Assembly: GCA_902774815.1 (NCBI GenBank)
Contig: CACYJV010000023.1
Span: forward strand, 1 to 52,305
DNA length: 52,305 nucleotides
Source: an uncultured Prevotellaceae bacterium
Lineage (GTDB): Bacteria; Bacteroidota; Bacteroidia; Bacteroidales; Bacteroidaceae
Reading direction: 5' to 3'
Below the pieces are notes generated by a model that worked only from the letters and a program-made list of their open reading frames with translations, was not told the origin of the DNA and searched no databases. Positions within the stretch are counted from its first letter, which is position 1. The number at the start of each line of letters is the position of its first letter. The translations under genes were made by a program, and so were the position numbers. This document shows, one piece after another, positions 41,358 to 50,787 of the stretch.

Positions 41358-43784
41358 ATGAGAAAAGTTAGGACATGGAGCCTGCTGGCTCTGCTATGTC
41401 TCATCAGCACAACAGCACTGGCCGAGGGGCGAAAAGTGATCAACATGAACTTCGGATGGCGATTCCATCTGGGCGACATAGCCAACGCACAAGCCAAGGA
41501 CTTCGACGATGCAGGATGGCGAACGGTCGACTTACCGCACGACTTCCAGATAGAACAGCCTTGGGTGGCGCCCGATGCATCGGAACGGCCTGACAACAGT
41601 GATCCAGGTGCCAACATCAGGAGCCGTCTGTCAAGCCGAGGATTCAAGGAAATGGGGCGTGGCTGGTACCGTCTGCACTTCACGCCCGACGAAACTTGGC
41701 GCGGACGCCGCGTATTGGTCGACTTCGAAGGCATCATGTATGTGGGCGACGTCTATCTCAACGGCCAGTTAGTGGGTAAAACCGACTACGGCTATGTGGG
41801 ATTCGAGGTGGACCTGACACGACAACTGCGATGGGGCGAGGACAATGTCATTGCCGTGATGGCCGATACGCGTGAGCCGCAGAACTCACGCTGGTACACA
41901 GGCGGCGGATTGTTCCGCGACGTCAACTTCGTGGTGACCGATGCCGAGCTTTATTTCACGCGTCATCCGCTGTACATCACCACGAAGCAAACACCTGGCA
42001 CGACAACCAGCACGGTCAACCTACAAGCTGAAGTGGCATGTTTCATGCGCAGCAATCCAACAACATTAAGCATTGGCATCAACATCCAAGATCCGCAAGG
42101 CAACACAGTGGTTGACAAACGTGAGGATGTCGGTCGGCTGCGACAGCAACGCGTAGGCGAGTTGAAAATGCAGCCCATTAGCATCAGTAAAGCACTGCTT
42201 TGGGACTGCGAAACGCCTCATTTATACACCGTAACCCTGACCCTTTACGATCAAGAAGGACAGGTTCGCGACATCGTAAGCGAACAGTTTGGCATCCGCA
42301 CCGTGGAGTTTGATCCTGAATATGGCATGAAACTCAATGGGCGGAAAGTACTTCTGAAGGGACTGGCCAACCACCATTCGCTGGGTGCATTGGGTGCCGC
42401 CGCCTACGAGCGGGCCATTGAGAAGCGACTGTTGATGCTGAAGGACTTCGGACTCAACCATATTCGCACCAGCCACAACCCCTATAGCCGTTCGTTCATC
42501 AAACTGTGCGACCGTCTGGGAATCCTTGTCGTCGACGAACTCTACGACAAATGGACACGCCAGCACACCGGTGGCAGGGCATCATGGGAGAGTCTTTGGC
42601 AGCACGATGTGCCCGAGTGGGTGAAACGCGACCGGAACTCACCTTCGGTGGTATTGTGGAGCCTGGGCAACGAGTTGCAACAGGATCCCAATCAAGCATT
42701 TAACGACTGGGGAGTCACGGCCTATAAGCTGCAGAAGACGCTGCTTCAACGCTACGACAGCACACGTCTGACCACCGTAGCCATGCACCCTCGCTACCGC
42801 AACTGGCAGACTGACTCACTGCCATGCGACCTCGCCATGCAGACAGACATACAGGCTTACAACTACCGCTATATGTATTTCCCTGGCGACGGGCGGCGTT
42901 TCCCATGGATGAACTTCTACCAGAGCGAAGCCTCCAACTCGGCCATGGGCCCCAACTACTTTGAAATGGATCTTGACCACGTCATCGGCCTGGCCTATTG
43001 GGGTGCTATCGACTATCTGGGCGAGTCGCAAGGCTGGCCCAACAAGGGATGGGCACAAGGCGTGTTCGACATTGCTTTGGAGCCGAAGCCAAAGGCATGG
43101 TTCCTGCGCAGCATGTTCAAGGCCGACGAACCTATGGTTCACATCGGTATTATCGACTCAAAGGGCGACCAGATGTGGAACGGCATCCAGACAGGCACCG
43201 ACGGTATGAGCGAGCATTGGGACCGTAAGCCCGGCCAACGGCTGCAAGTGGTCACCTATACCAATGCCGAGGAGGTGGAACTCTTTGTCAATGGCCGCAG
43301 CATCGGTAAGCAACAGAATCCCAAAAACGACCCGAAACGACGTAACCAGCTACGCTGGAACGACGTGGAGTATCAGCCCGGGCGCATCGTAGCCATAGCA
43401 AGAACGGGCGGAAAGGAGGTAGCTCGCCACCAAATAGAGTCGACTGGCAAGGCTGTGCGACTGCTTGTCGAACCCGATAATGCCGATTGGCAGGCCGATG
43501 GTACCGACTTGCAGCACCTGAGAGTGACTGCTGTCGACAGCAAAGGGCGTCGTGTTTGGTCGGCACAGGACGATTTGAACTTCAGTTTGGAGGGCGATGC
43601 GCGCATCGTAGCCGTGAGTAATGGCGACATGGCATCCGATGAACTCAACGTAACCGACCATCGCCATCTCTACAACGGCTCGGCATTGGTCATCCTAAGG
43701 GCCGGTCGCCAGCCGTCGAAGGTCACGTTCACCACGTCATCAGCAGCCTATAAGAGCGTGAAGACAAAGCTGGAAACAAAATAA
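41358..43784 (+). CDS. Secreted GH2 family glycosidase (beta-galactosidase-like)
   Basis: The 808-residue protein has a signal peptide (to about 22) and a sugar-binding jelly roll (NFGWRFHLGD, then VDLPHDFQIEQPW). An Ig-like domain follows, and then the TIM barrel (about 310-600) with KGLANHHSLGALGAA, RTSHNPYS, acid/base E439 in WSLGNEL and nucleophile E524 in FYQSEAS. C-terminal Ig-like domains (DUF4982-type) follow. It is a beta-galactosidase or beta-glucuronidase; which one is not decided. It shares an operon with the GH105-GH106 gene (19-nt gap), so removal of galactose or glucuronate side chains from rhamnogalacturonan is likely. Confidence 0.92.
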   Translation: MRKVRTWSLLALLCLISTTALAEGRKVINMNFGWRFHLGDIANAQAKDFDDAGWRTVDLPHDFQIEQPWVAPDASERPDNSDPGANIRSRLSSRGFKEMGRGWYRLHFTPDETWRGRRVLVDFEGIMYVGDVYLNGQLVGKTDYGYVGFEVDLTRQLRWGEDNVIAVMADTREPQNSRWYTGGGLFRDVNFVVTDAELYFTRHPLYITTKQTPGTTTSTVNLQAEVACFMRSNPTTLSIGINIQDPQGNTVVDKREDVGRLRQQRVGELKMQPISISKALLWDCETPHLYTVTLTLYDQEGQVRDIVSEQFGIRTVEFDPEYGMKLNGRKVLLKGLANHHSLGALGAAAYERAIEKRLLMLKDFGLNHIRTSHNPYSRSFIKLCDRLGILVVDELYDKWTRQHTGGRASWESLWQHDVPEWVKRDRNSPSVVLWSLGNELQQDPNQAFNDWGVTAYKLQKTLLQRYDSTRLTTVAMHPRYRNWQTDSLPCDLAMQTDIQAYNYRYMYFPGDGRRFPWMNFYQSEASNSAMGPNYFEMDLDHVIGLAYWGAIDYLGESQGWPNKGWAQGVFDIALEPKPKAWFLRSMFKADEPMVHIGIIDSKGDQMWNGIQTGTDGMSEHWDRKPGQRLQVVTYTNAEEVELFVNGRSIGKQQNPKNDPKRRNQLRWNDVEYQPGRIVAIARTGGKEVARHQIESTGKAVRLLVEPDNADWQADGTDLQHLRVTAVDSKGRRVWSAQDDLNFSLEGDARIVAVSNGDMASDELNVTDHRHLYNGSALVILRAGRQPSKVTFTTSSAAYKSVKTKLETK

Positions 43785-43820
43785 ACACGTAGAATTCAAC
43801 GGACATATCACATCAAAAAA

Positions 43821-43856
43821 GGGAGTGCGTCAACGATTGTCGACGCACTCCCTTTT
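43821..43856. terminator. Bidirectional terminator between GH2 and GH128-like genes
   Basis: GGGAGTGCGTC (43821-43831) pairs with GACGCACTCCC (43842-43852), with AAAAAA before and TTTT after, so it works for both converging genes. Confidence 0.9.
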
Positions 43857-43889
43857 GGTATGATGTCGGGCGGGGATGCCGCCAGGCCA

Positions 43890-46700
43890 TTACTTCTTCA
43901 CGATCTTCGTGCTATGGTTGCTATCGGTACGAACCACATAGATGCCTGCAGGCATGTGACTCATATCGATGGTGGCCTGTCCATTTACTAACTGAGCACG
44001 ACCCACCAACTGACCATTGCTGCTGTAGATGGCTGCACTCGTAGCGCTATCGTCGCGAACGCCGAACGATGCCTTTACGACCGACGGATAAACCACAACC
44101 TGATTCATCAGGCCATGTTTGCCCAGCTCGGTCAGCTGAATACCGTCGGTTTCATTGAGCGACTTGCCGACAACCACCCATCCCACACGCTCATCGGTTG
44201 AATTGCGCGTGCTCAAAGTGTTATTCTGCGTGTCACTGGCATCCAGTTGCAGGCGCAAAACTGTTGACACAGCTTCAGGAGCTTTGGGCTTTGTACGCAG
44301 GAAACCACCCACATTACGATTGAGAGTCTGCAGTTGTGCCAGCACCACAGGAGCCTCCAGAGAATCACCGAACAGGACTTCCTTATTCAAAGTTGAGGCT
44401 GTGAAGGTATAGGTGCTATCGCCAACGATGACGGTACGGCCATCATCCAGCTTGCTCTTGCCCTTCTCAATCGCAAACACTGACACCTTTGCCTTAATTG
44501 GCTTCGTTCCGCTGACCGACTCCAGGGCAGCCTGACGCTGAATAGCTACGCGGCAACCTGTCGGTGTGACGTCGAGGACACGCCACATCAAGGGATAGGA
44601 TGACGAGATGTAGACTGGTGTTGCCAACACAACGGGTGTCTCGGCAAATGGCTGGTTGAAGGTGACGGTGAACGTGTCGGGTACGTCAGCTTCAGGCAAC
44701 AGCTGAGCCTCATAAGCCAGGTCGCCCATCTTACCATTACCCTGCTTAGCCACTATGAACGAGGTGTATTCAGGATAGGCCGAACCACGATAGAAGTCGG
44801 TCTTCGAGAATTTCTCGGGCAAAGGCAGCACGTTGGTAATCATCGAACCATAGACATCATTGCGCAGGTTGCTCGAACGGACGCGCTCAACGAAGCCTGC
44901 ACTGGCCTGGTTGTTACTGACGCTGCCAAATACCACCGAAGGCTCTTCGGTAAACTCCGTGGAGAAGTAGCAGTAGCTATTGCTTGAAGTGAGTGTTGAT
45001 ATGGTTCCCATCTGCAGGTCGGTGCCTTCCACTTGCGAAGCCATCGCCATGATGTTGTAACCTTCACCAGTAAAGTGCTCCTTACCATCGTAACCCACAG
45101 TGCGAACACGATAGGCAAAGTTGCCAACCTCTGCTGTCTCGTAGACATAGCTCCACGACGTACGGCTTGCATTGCTGCGAATGTCAATCTCTTTCAGGAC
45201 TTCCCATTCGCCATCGTCCTTCTTCACCTGCACAAAGCAGGAGTCGAGCAGTTCAGGATTAGGATCTTGCCAGGCGATAGTGCACATTGCTGTTGCAGCA
45301 GTGTAGCTGACCTTGATGCCATAGGGAGCCTTTACCGACGGAGCACGAGGCACATACTCGTTCTTAGCCACATAGCCCGCACCCGTATCCATGTCGCGGA
45401 AGTGCTCGCCGGCAGGCGTAATCTTGTTGTTATAGGTCAGACGCGAATAGGAAGCCTCGCTGTTCCAGTAGCAATAGCGCTCTACATAGTCCCACGAATT
45501 CAGGCGATCGAGGATGCGGCTCAGCACGACGCCGTTCTGTCTGACTGCCTCGTCAGGATTGTTCTTATAAGCAAAGACGCCATTGTTGTTCCAAGAAGCG
45601 CCCCAGCAGAACTCCGAGATCCAGATGGGACGACGGTAGGTGTTGAAGTAGCTCTGCAGGTTGTTGAACGAGCCCTCTGCCCAATAGCAGTGCATATCGG
45701 CCACATCGCAACGCCAGCCACGACGGTCGATACTGTCAAGGAACTGCTTCAGGAAGTTAGGACTTCCATCCCACGACGACGACGTCAGCAGGCGCATACC
45801 CGTACGCATCAGGTCGGGCCAGTTGGCCAAAATCTCATCAAGAGTATTGGGATGGTCGTCGGCCGAGTTCAGAGGCTCGTTGTTAGTCTTCAGATGGCAG
45901 CAATAATCCTTCTGTCCCAATTCTGAAGCAGTAGGCCAGTTCTCGTAGATGTGGTGAACCACACACTCGGCATTGGGCAGCATATTGTTGCCGAGGCCCC
46001 AACCATAAGTCCACGTGGCGTTGTAGGTGTTGTAGAGCGTTGCACTACGCGTGTCGGCGATACCCTTCTTACTGGTGTTCTGCCACTTGAAGAGTCGATA
46101 CGACTTGATACGGCCGTCAAGAATCTTCGGCAGCTCGGCAAACTCCAGGTCTTCACCATCGGCAATGAAGCAACGGCTGTAGCCACGGCCTGACTCACCA
46201 ATAGCGAAGGTCACCATGTAGCCACGCTTCAGCTTGAAACTACGAATATTGTTCTTCAACTGGGCTTCCGTCAACGTCTGCATGAAGCCGCCAGAGTTGC
46301 CGAAGTTGAAGTTGTTTGCAGACTCGCCCTGATAGTTTTTCTCCGAATAGACGGTCAATGCACCTGCCGTGTTGTACGGAAGGATCAGCGTACCGTGGTT
46401 GTAGATGCGAACCTGGCAATTCACATCACGACGGGCAGCCTCACCATTGATCTTGATGAAAGCCAGCTGGGCATAAGCTTGTTGAGGTTTAACGCTGTCG
46501 AGAAACACTACAGCGTGGTCTGTGTTCACAATGTCAATGCTACCTGTGGTAGCAAACGGTGTTCCCGAACTGATGTGGTAGTCCACATCGTCGGTCAGCG
46601 TGACGGTTCCCGTCACTTGCTTCACCGTTGTCTTCGTGTTGGCAGCATATGCCATGCCCATAAAGGCACACAGCACTGCGATTAGCGTTAGTCTTTTCAT
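43890..46700 (-). CDS. Secreted GH128-like glycosidase with T9SS C-terminal sorting domain
   Basis: The 936-residue modular protein has a signal peptide (to about 19) and a beta-sandwich region that includes a beta/gamma-crystallin-like stretch (LTVYSEKNYQGES, about 120-170). A TIM-barrel of the Asl1/GH128 type follows (about 200-430) with candidate acid/base E275 in TNNEPLN and nucleophile E363 in WISEFCW. A fibronectin-III-like domain (about 455-560), beta-rich repeats and a type IX sorting domain come next, the last ending YPSVVKASFGV...MPAGIYVVRT...KIVKK. GH128 enzymes cut beta-1,3-glucans; that substrate is inferred. The tail should send it across the outer membrane by the PorX/PorT-linked system. 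Confidence 0.85.
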   Translation of the reverse strand: MKRLTLIAVLCAFMGMAYAANTKTTVKQVTGTVTLTDDVDYHISSGTPFATTGSIDIVNTDHAVVFLDSVKPQQAYAQLAFIKINGEAARRDVNCQVRIYNHGTLILPYNTAGALTVYSEKNYQGESANNFNFGNSGGFMQTLTEAQLKNNIRSFKLKRGYMVTFAIGESGRGYSRCFIADGEDLEFAELPKILDGRIKSYRLFKWQNTSKKGIADTRSATLYNTYNATWTYGWGLGNNMLPNAECVVHHIYENWPTASELGQKDYCCHLKTNNEPLNSADDHPNTLDEILANWPDLMRTGMRLLTSSSWDGSPNFLKQFLDSIDRRGWRCDVADMHCYWAEGSFNNLQSYFNTYRRPIWISEFCWGASWNNNGVFAYKNNPDEAVRQNGVVLSRILDRLNSWDYVERYCYWNSEASYSRLTYNNKITPAGEHFRDMDTGAGYVAKNEYVPRAPSVKAPYGIKVSYTAATAMCTIAWQDPNPELLDSCFVQVKKDDGEWEVLKEIDIRSNASRTSWSYVYETAEVGNFAYRVRTVGYDGKEHFTGEGYNIMAMASQVEGTDLQMGTISTLTSSNSYCYFSTEFTEEPSVVFGSVSNNQASAGFVERVRSSNLRNDVYGSMITNVLPLPEKFSKTDFYRGSAYPEYTSFIVAKQGNGKMGDLAYEAQLLPEADVPDTFTVTFNQPFAETPVVLATPVYISSSYPLMWRVLDVTPTGCRVAIQRQAALESVSGTKPIKAKVSVFAIEKGKSKLDDGRTVIVGDSTYTFTASTLNKEVLFGDSLEAPVVLAQLQTLNRNVGGFLRTKPKAPEAVSTVLRLQLDASDTQNNTLSTRNSTDERVGWVVVGKSLNETDGIQLTELGKHGLMNQVVVYPSVVKASFGVRDDSATSAAIYSSNGQLVGRAQLVNGQATIDMSHMPAGIYVVRTDSNHSTKIVKK

Positions 46701-46735
46701 ATTGTTTACAGTTAGGAATAGTTACGATTTCGGGA

Positions 46736-46767
46736 CAAATTTACATGTTTTTTTCGAATAATCAAAA
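46736..46767 (-). promoter_or_regulatory. GH128-like gene promoter (TTTTG-N19-TAaaTTTG)
   Basis: TAAATTTG (46736-46743) has TTTTG 19 nt upstream and lies 35 nt before the ATG. Confidence 0.65.
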
Positions 46768-46808
46768 TAATTCGGCACAAACTGCACCATTTTCCATCAT
46801 TTTTTTCG

Positions 46809-46816
46809 TAACTTTG
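46809..46816 (+). promoter_or_regulatory. Promoter of the metF-holB-ricT-gldH operon (TAacTTTG)
   Basis: TAACTTTG lies 38 nt before the metF ATG. No clear -33 TTTG was found at the ideal spacing. Confidence 0.6.
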
Positions 46817-46854
46817 CACCTCAAAGCGACATCGCTTCAATCAGGACAACGCAA

Positions 46855-47802
46855 ATGGAACTGAACAACGGCTACGACAAGGAGAAGAGTTTCTCCATAG
46901 AAGTCTTACCCCCCTTGAAGGGAAGTGGCACCGAAAGACTATTCGCCAACATCGACAAACTGTGCCAATATGGGCCGCGTTACATCAACATAACGACCCA
47001 TCACAGCGAGTATGTCTATCGCGAAACAGCTGGTGGCCACTACGAGCGGTTACGCATACGACGCCGGCCTGGCACCATCGCCATTGCTGCTGCCATCCAA
47101 CAGCGCTATGGTCTGCCCGTTGTGCCCCACATCATCTGTAGCGGTACTACGCGCGAGGCAACGGAATACGAACTCATCGACTTGCAGTTTCTGGGCATTG
47201 AGAATGTGCTTCTGCTGCGAGGCGACAAGGCCAAGGACGACCGCGTTTTCACTCCTACGCCTGGAGGGCATACCCATACCACCGACCTCATCCGGCAGGT
47301 AAACCGCTTCAACGAGGGATTCTTCGACGACGGAACGCCTATTTCCGCACCAGGAAAACCCTTCCACTATGGGGTGGCATGCTATCCCGAGAAGCATGAG
47401 GAGGCTCCTAACCTGGAGATGGACATGATGTATCTGCGGCAGAAGCAGGATCTCGGTGCCGAATACGCCGTCACACAGCTGTTCTACGACAACGAGAAGT
47501 TCTTCAGCTTTGTCCGGCAGGCCCGCGAAGCTGGCATTACCATCCCCATCATACCAGGCATCAAGCCGCTGGCCAAGCTCTCCCAACTCACCGTCGTGCC
47601 CAAGACGTTCCATTGTGACCTGCCACAGCCGTTGGCTTCGGAAGTGTTACGCTGCAAAACCGACGAAGACGCACGACAACTGGGCATCGAATGGGCCACC
47701 GAACAGTGCCGACAATTGCTCGATGCGGGGTGGACGCAGCTGCACTTCTACACCGTTTCGGCCGTTGATTCGGTCCGTGAGGTGGTAAGACGGTTGTTCT
47801 GA
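46855..47802 (+). CDS. metF: 5,10-methylenetetrahydrofolate reductase
   Basis: The 315-residue flavoenzyme reduces methylene-THF to methyl-THF for methionine synthesis. The N-terminus has FSIEVLPPLKG (catalytic Glu), YINITTHH, VPHIICSGTTREATEYEL, LLLRGDKA, and later GVACYPEKHEEAP, TQLFYDNEKFF and PIIPGIKPLA, all classic MetF marks. Start ATG at 46855 follows the TAACTTTG promoter. It is the first gene of an operon with holB (34-nt gap), ricT and gldH. Confidence 0.96.
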   Translation: MELNNGYDKEKSFSIEVLPPLKGSGTERLFANIDKLCQYGPRYINITTHHSEYVYRETAGGHYERLRIRRRPGTIAIAAAIQQRYGLPVVPHIICSGTTREATEYELIDLQFLGIENVLLLRGDKAKDDRVFTPTPGGHTHTTDLIRQVNRFNEGFFDDGTPISAPGKPFHYGVACYPEKHEEAPNLEMDMMYLRQKQDLGAEYAVTQLFYDNEKFFSFVRQAREAGITIPIIPGIKPLAKLSQLTVVPKTFHCDLPQPLASEVLRCKTDEDARQLGIEWATEQCRQLLDAGWTQLHFYTVSAVDSVREVVRRLF

Positions 47803-47836
47803 AACATAAAACCTGTAGAAAATTGAGACTCAAAAC

Positions 47837-49000
47837 GTGGATTTCAACGACGTCATAGGCCAAGAGGCCATCAAGCAACGACTGCAACAGATGATTAGTG
47901 AGGACAGAGTGCCCCACGCTATCATGCTGTGCGGACCGGCGGGGAGCGGGAAACTTGCGCTGGCCATTGCCTTTGGATGCGAATTGTTGCGCAAAGGGGC
48001 ACCGCAAGCTGCCGCCGCATCGCTCTTTGGCGAGCCCGAAGGTCCCGATCCCGTCACTGAAGCCATGCTGCGAAAGCTCGAACATCCCGACCTTCACTTC
48101 ACCTACCCCACCATTAAGACACCTTCCATGGGCTCCGATCACCAGCCTGTCAGCGATGACTTTGCCCGCGAGTGGCACGAACTGCTTACGACGGAGGGTC
48201 CATACTTCAGCACCGACCAATGGATGACGGCCATGGGAGCTGCCAATCAGCAGGCTATCATCACCGCAGGCGAGAGCGACGAACTGTCGCGAAAGCTCAG
48301 TCTGAAGTCCAGCCAGGGTGGTTACAAGGTCAGCATCGTATGGTTGCCTGAGCGAATGAACCTGGCCAGTGCCAACAAACTACTGAAACTGCTCGAGGAA
48401 CCACCACGCCAGACGGTGTTCATCATGGCTTGCGAACAGCCTGAACTGCTGCTCGAAACCATCAGAAGCCGCACCCAGCGCATTGATGTACGCCCTATTA
48501 GCACCGAGGCCATTGAACAAGCGCTCATCAATAGGCGTGCTCTCGATGCCGATAACGCCCACCGCATAGCACGCGTCAGCAACGGCAGTTGGCTGAAAGC
48601 TCTCGACGCACTCGAGGCTGGCAACGAAAACCGTATGTTCCTCGACATGTTCATCATGCTCATGCGACTGGCCTACACGCGCAATCTCAAAGAGTTAAAG
48701 CAGTGGAGCGAAACCGTCAGCGGCTACGGACGTGAGAAGCAACGACGCATGCTCTCCTATTTCATTACTCAGGTGCGCGAGAACTTCATGTATAACTTCC
48801 ACTTGCCTGAGATCAACTACCTCACTCAGGACGAGGAAAACTTCGCCCGGAATTTCTCACGCTTCATCAACGAGGCCAACGTCATCGAGATGATGGAGCT
48901 CTTCGAGCGCACTCGACGCGACATCGGGCAGAATGCCAACGCCCGTATTGAGTTTTTCGACCTCGCCATGCAGGTCATCGTATTGCTCATCAGAAAATAA
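47837..49000 (+). CDS. holB: DNA polymerase III delta-prime subunit (clamp loader)
   Basis: The 387-residue AAA+ clamp-loader subunit starts MDFNDVIGQEAIKQRLQQMI, followed by the P-loop-like GPAGSGKLALA, then VWLPERMNLASANKLLKLLEEPP (sensor/SRC region), and an extended C-terminal collar domain. The start codon is GTG, supported because the conserved IGQ motif lies right after it and no ATG is available. Insert FGEPEGPDPVTEAMLRKLEHPDLHFTYPTI is the usual Bacteroidetes form. It sits between metF and ricT, with 41 nt to the latter. Confidence 0.93.
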   Translation: MDFNDVIGQEAIKQRLQQMISEDRVPHAIMLCGPAGSGKLALAIAFGCELLRKGAPQAAAASLFGEPEGPDPVTEAMLRKLEHPDLHFTYPTIKTPSMGSDHQPVSDDFAREWHELLTTEGPYFSTDQWMTAMGAANQQAIITAGESDELSRKLSLKSSQGGYKVSIVWLPERMNLASANKLLKLLEEPPRQTVFIMACEQPELLLETIRSRTQRIDVRPISTEAIEQALINRRALDADNAHRIARVSNGSWLKALDALEAGNENRMFLDMFIMLMRLAYTRNLKELKQWSETVSGYGREKQRRMLSYFITQVRENFMYNFHLPEINYLTQDEENFARNFSRFINEANVIEMMELFERTRRDIGQNANARIEFFDLAMQVIVLLIRK

Positions 49001-49041
49001 AACCTACATAAATCGTAAATCTGTAAATCGTAAATAGCTAC

Positions 49042-50178
49042 ATGGACTATAAAGACATGACATTCCAGATATCGCACGGCTGCGACCGTGGACTGTGCCA
49101 CCAGGCATGCGGACGCCAAGACCGACAGCTGAACACCTACGACTGGCTGGCCGACGTGCCAGGCAATACCGACGAGACCGACTTAGTAGAGGTTCAGTTC
49201 AAGAATACGCGCAAAGGCTACTACCACAACGTCAACAACCTGCCGCTAAAGAAGGGCGATGTCGTTGCAGTGGAGGCCAATCCTGGGCACGACATCGGCG
49301 TGGTGACGCTCACGGGACGACTCGTCAAGCTGCAGCTGAAGAAGGTCAACATCAAGTCGCCCGATGACATACGGCGCATCTATCGTCTGGCACGTCCCGT
49401 GGACATGGAGAAGTATCGCGAAGCAAAAGCACGCGAGCACGCCACGATGATTGAGAGTCGCCAGATTGCCAAGGGCCTCGGCCTGGACATGAAGATTGGC
49501 GACGTGGAATACCAAGGTGATGGCAACAAAGCCATATTCTATTACATCGCCGACGAACGCGTTGACTTCCGACAGCTCATCAAGGACCTTGCCGCTGCAT
49601 TCCATGTGCGCATCGAAATGAAACAGATCGGTGCCCGACAGGAGGCAGGACGCATCGGTGGAACTGGCCCCTGCGGACGTGAACTGTGCTGTGCCACGTG
49701 GATGAAGAACTTCGTAAGCGTCTCAACCAACGCCGCACGTCACCAGGACATCTCTTTGAACCCGCAGAAGCTTGCCGGTATGTGCGCCAAACTGAAATGT
49801 TGCCTCAACTACGAGGTCGATGACTACATGGAAGCTTCACGTCATTTGCCCGCCAAGGACATCGTTCTGCAGACGCAGGATGCCGATTATTACTACTTCA
49901 AGGCCGACATCCTGGCAGGACTTGTCTCCTACTCCACCGACAAGAACATCGCTGCCAATCTTGAGACCATCACTGCCGAACGTGCACGCGAGATTATCAA
50001 CATGAATCGCAATGGTGAGAAGCCGCTTTCCCTCAGCGACAACAGTCAGCAGCAGGCACAGCGCGGGCCTATCGATCTGCTGGAAGGTGCCGATCTCAGC
50101 CGTTTCGACAAGACAAAGCGCCGCAAGAATCGCAACAACAAACAAAACAAACAGCGCAACAAGCAACCAAAAGGGTGA
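49042..50178 (+). CDS. ricT: RicT (PSP1 domain) regulatory iron-sulfur complex subunit
   Basis: The 378-residue PSP1-family protein has the N-terminal cluster CDRGLCHQACGRQ and LNTYDWLADVP, the PSP1 core (about 70-200), and the Cys-rich end of the core GPCGRELCC with CAKLKCCLNYE. These cysteines are the residues tied to [4Fe-4S] binding in Bacillus RicT (YaaT). In Bacillus it acts with RicA and RicF in RNA maturation; the Bacteroidetes role is not settled. The tail is very basic (KRRKNRNNKQNKQRNK), fitting RNA binding. It is followed closely by gldH. Confidence 0.92.
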   Translation: MDYKDMTFQISHGCDRGLCHQACGRQDRQLNTYDWLADVPGNTDETDLVEVQFKNTRKGYYHNVNNLPLKKGDVVAVEANPGHDIGVVTLTGRLVKLQLKKVNIKSPDDIRRIYRLARPVDMEKYREAKAREHATMIESRQIAKGLGLDMKIGDVEYQGDGNKAIFYYIADERVDFRQLIKDLAAAFHVRIEMKQIGARQEAGRIGGTGPCGRELCCATWMKNFVSVSTNAARHQDISLNPQKLAGMCAKLKCCLNYEVDDYMEASRHLPAKDIVLQTQDADYYYFKADILAGLVSYSTDKNIAANLETITAERAREIINMNRNGEKPLSLSDNSQQQAQRGPIDLLEGADLSRFDKTKRRKNRNNKQNKQRNKQPKG

Positions 50179-50202
50179 AAGTTGAGTGTTTAGTGTCGAG
50201 TG

Positions 50203-50787
50203 ATGCCATTGCAAATGTTCCAAACAATCAGTCATTTCATCCGTCAGGCACTTCTCCCCGTTGAGGAAACAGGGAGAGGTCTTCTATGGATTGGATTGGC
50301 TTGGTGCCTCGCCTCTTGTACGGGCAATAAAGTGTACGACCACTACGAGCAGACGCCCACCACAGGATGGGAAAAGAACGACACGCTGGCATTCGGCGTG
50401 CCACCTATTGCTGCTGACGGACTCTATGCCATTGATCTGGGACTGCGTACGACGGGCCTCTATCCTTTCATGAGCATCACCCTTGTTGTCGAACACGACA
50501 TCATCCCAACCCAAACTACCACGACAAGCGCTGATTCTCTCGACATTCCCGTATCCCCTACCCTTATACGCAACTCAAGAGCTGTTCCTCACATTCTGAA
50601 TTGCTCACTTGTCGACGAACGAGGCAACACGAAGGGACAAGGAATCAACTACTACCAGCACGACTTTCATCTTGCCGACCTGACACTTCATGCCGGTGAC
50701 TCACTTCGTCTGCTTATTCGTCACGACATGAAGCGTGAGATACTCCCGGGCATCAGCGATGTAGGCATCCGCATCCACCGCCATTAA
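50203..50787 (+). CDS. gldH: GldH family gliding-motility/T9SS lipoprotein
   Basis: The 194-residue protein has a lipobox (CLASC, lipid Cys about 39) and the GldH pattern directly after it: CTGNKVYDHYEQTPTTGWEKNDTLAF. A single beta-rich domain follows. GldH is a lipoprotein linked to gliding and type IX secretion in Flavobacterium, but Bacteroidales homologues occur in non-gliding species, so its exact role here is open. The N-terminus is unusual: LLPVEETGRG (about 17-26) just before the hydrophobic core is encoded by a GC-rich repeat. The start could be ATG 50203 or ATG 50215. Confidence 0.85.
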   Translation: MPLQMFQTISHFIRQALLPVEETGRGLLWIGLAWCLASCTGNKVYDHYEQTPTTGWEKNDTLAFGVPPIAADGLYAIDLGLRTTGLYPFMSITLVVEHDIIPTQTTTTSADSLDIPVSPTLIRNSRAVPHILNCSLVDERGNTKGQGINYYQHDFHLADLTLHAGDSLRLLIRHDMKREILPGISDVGIRIHRH

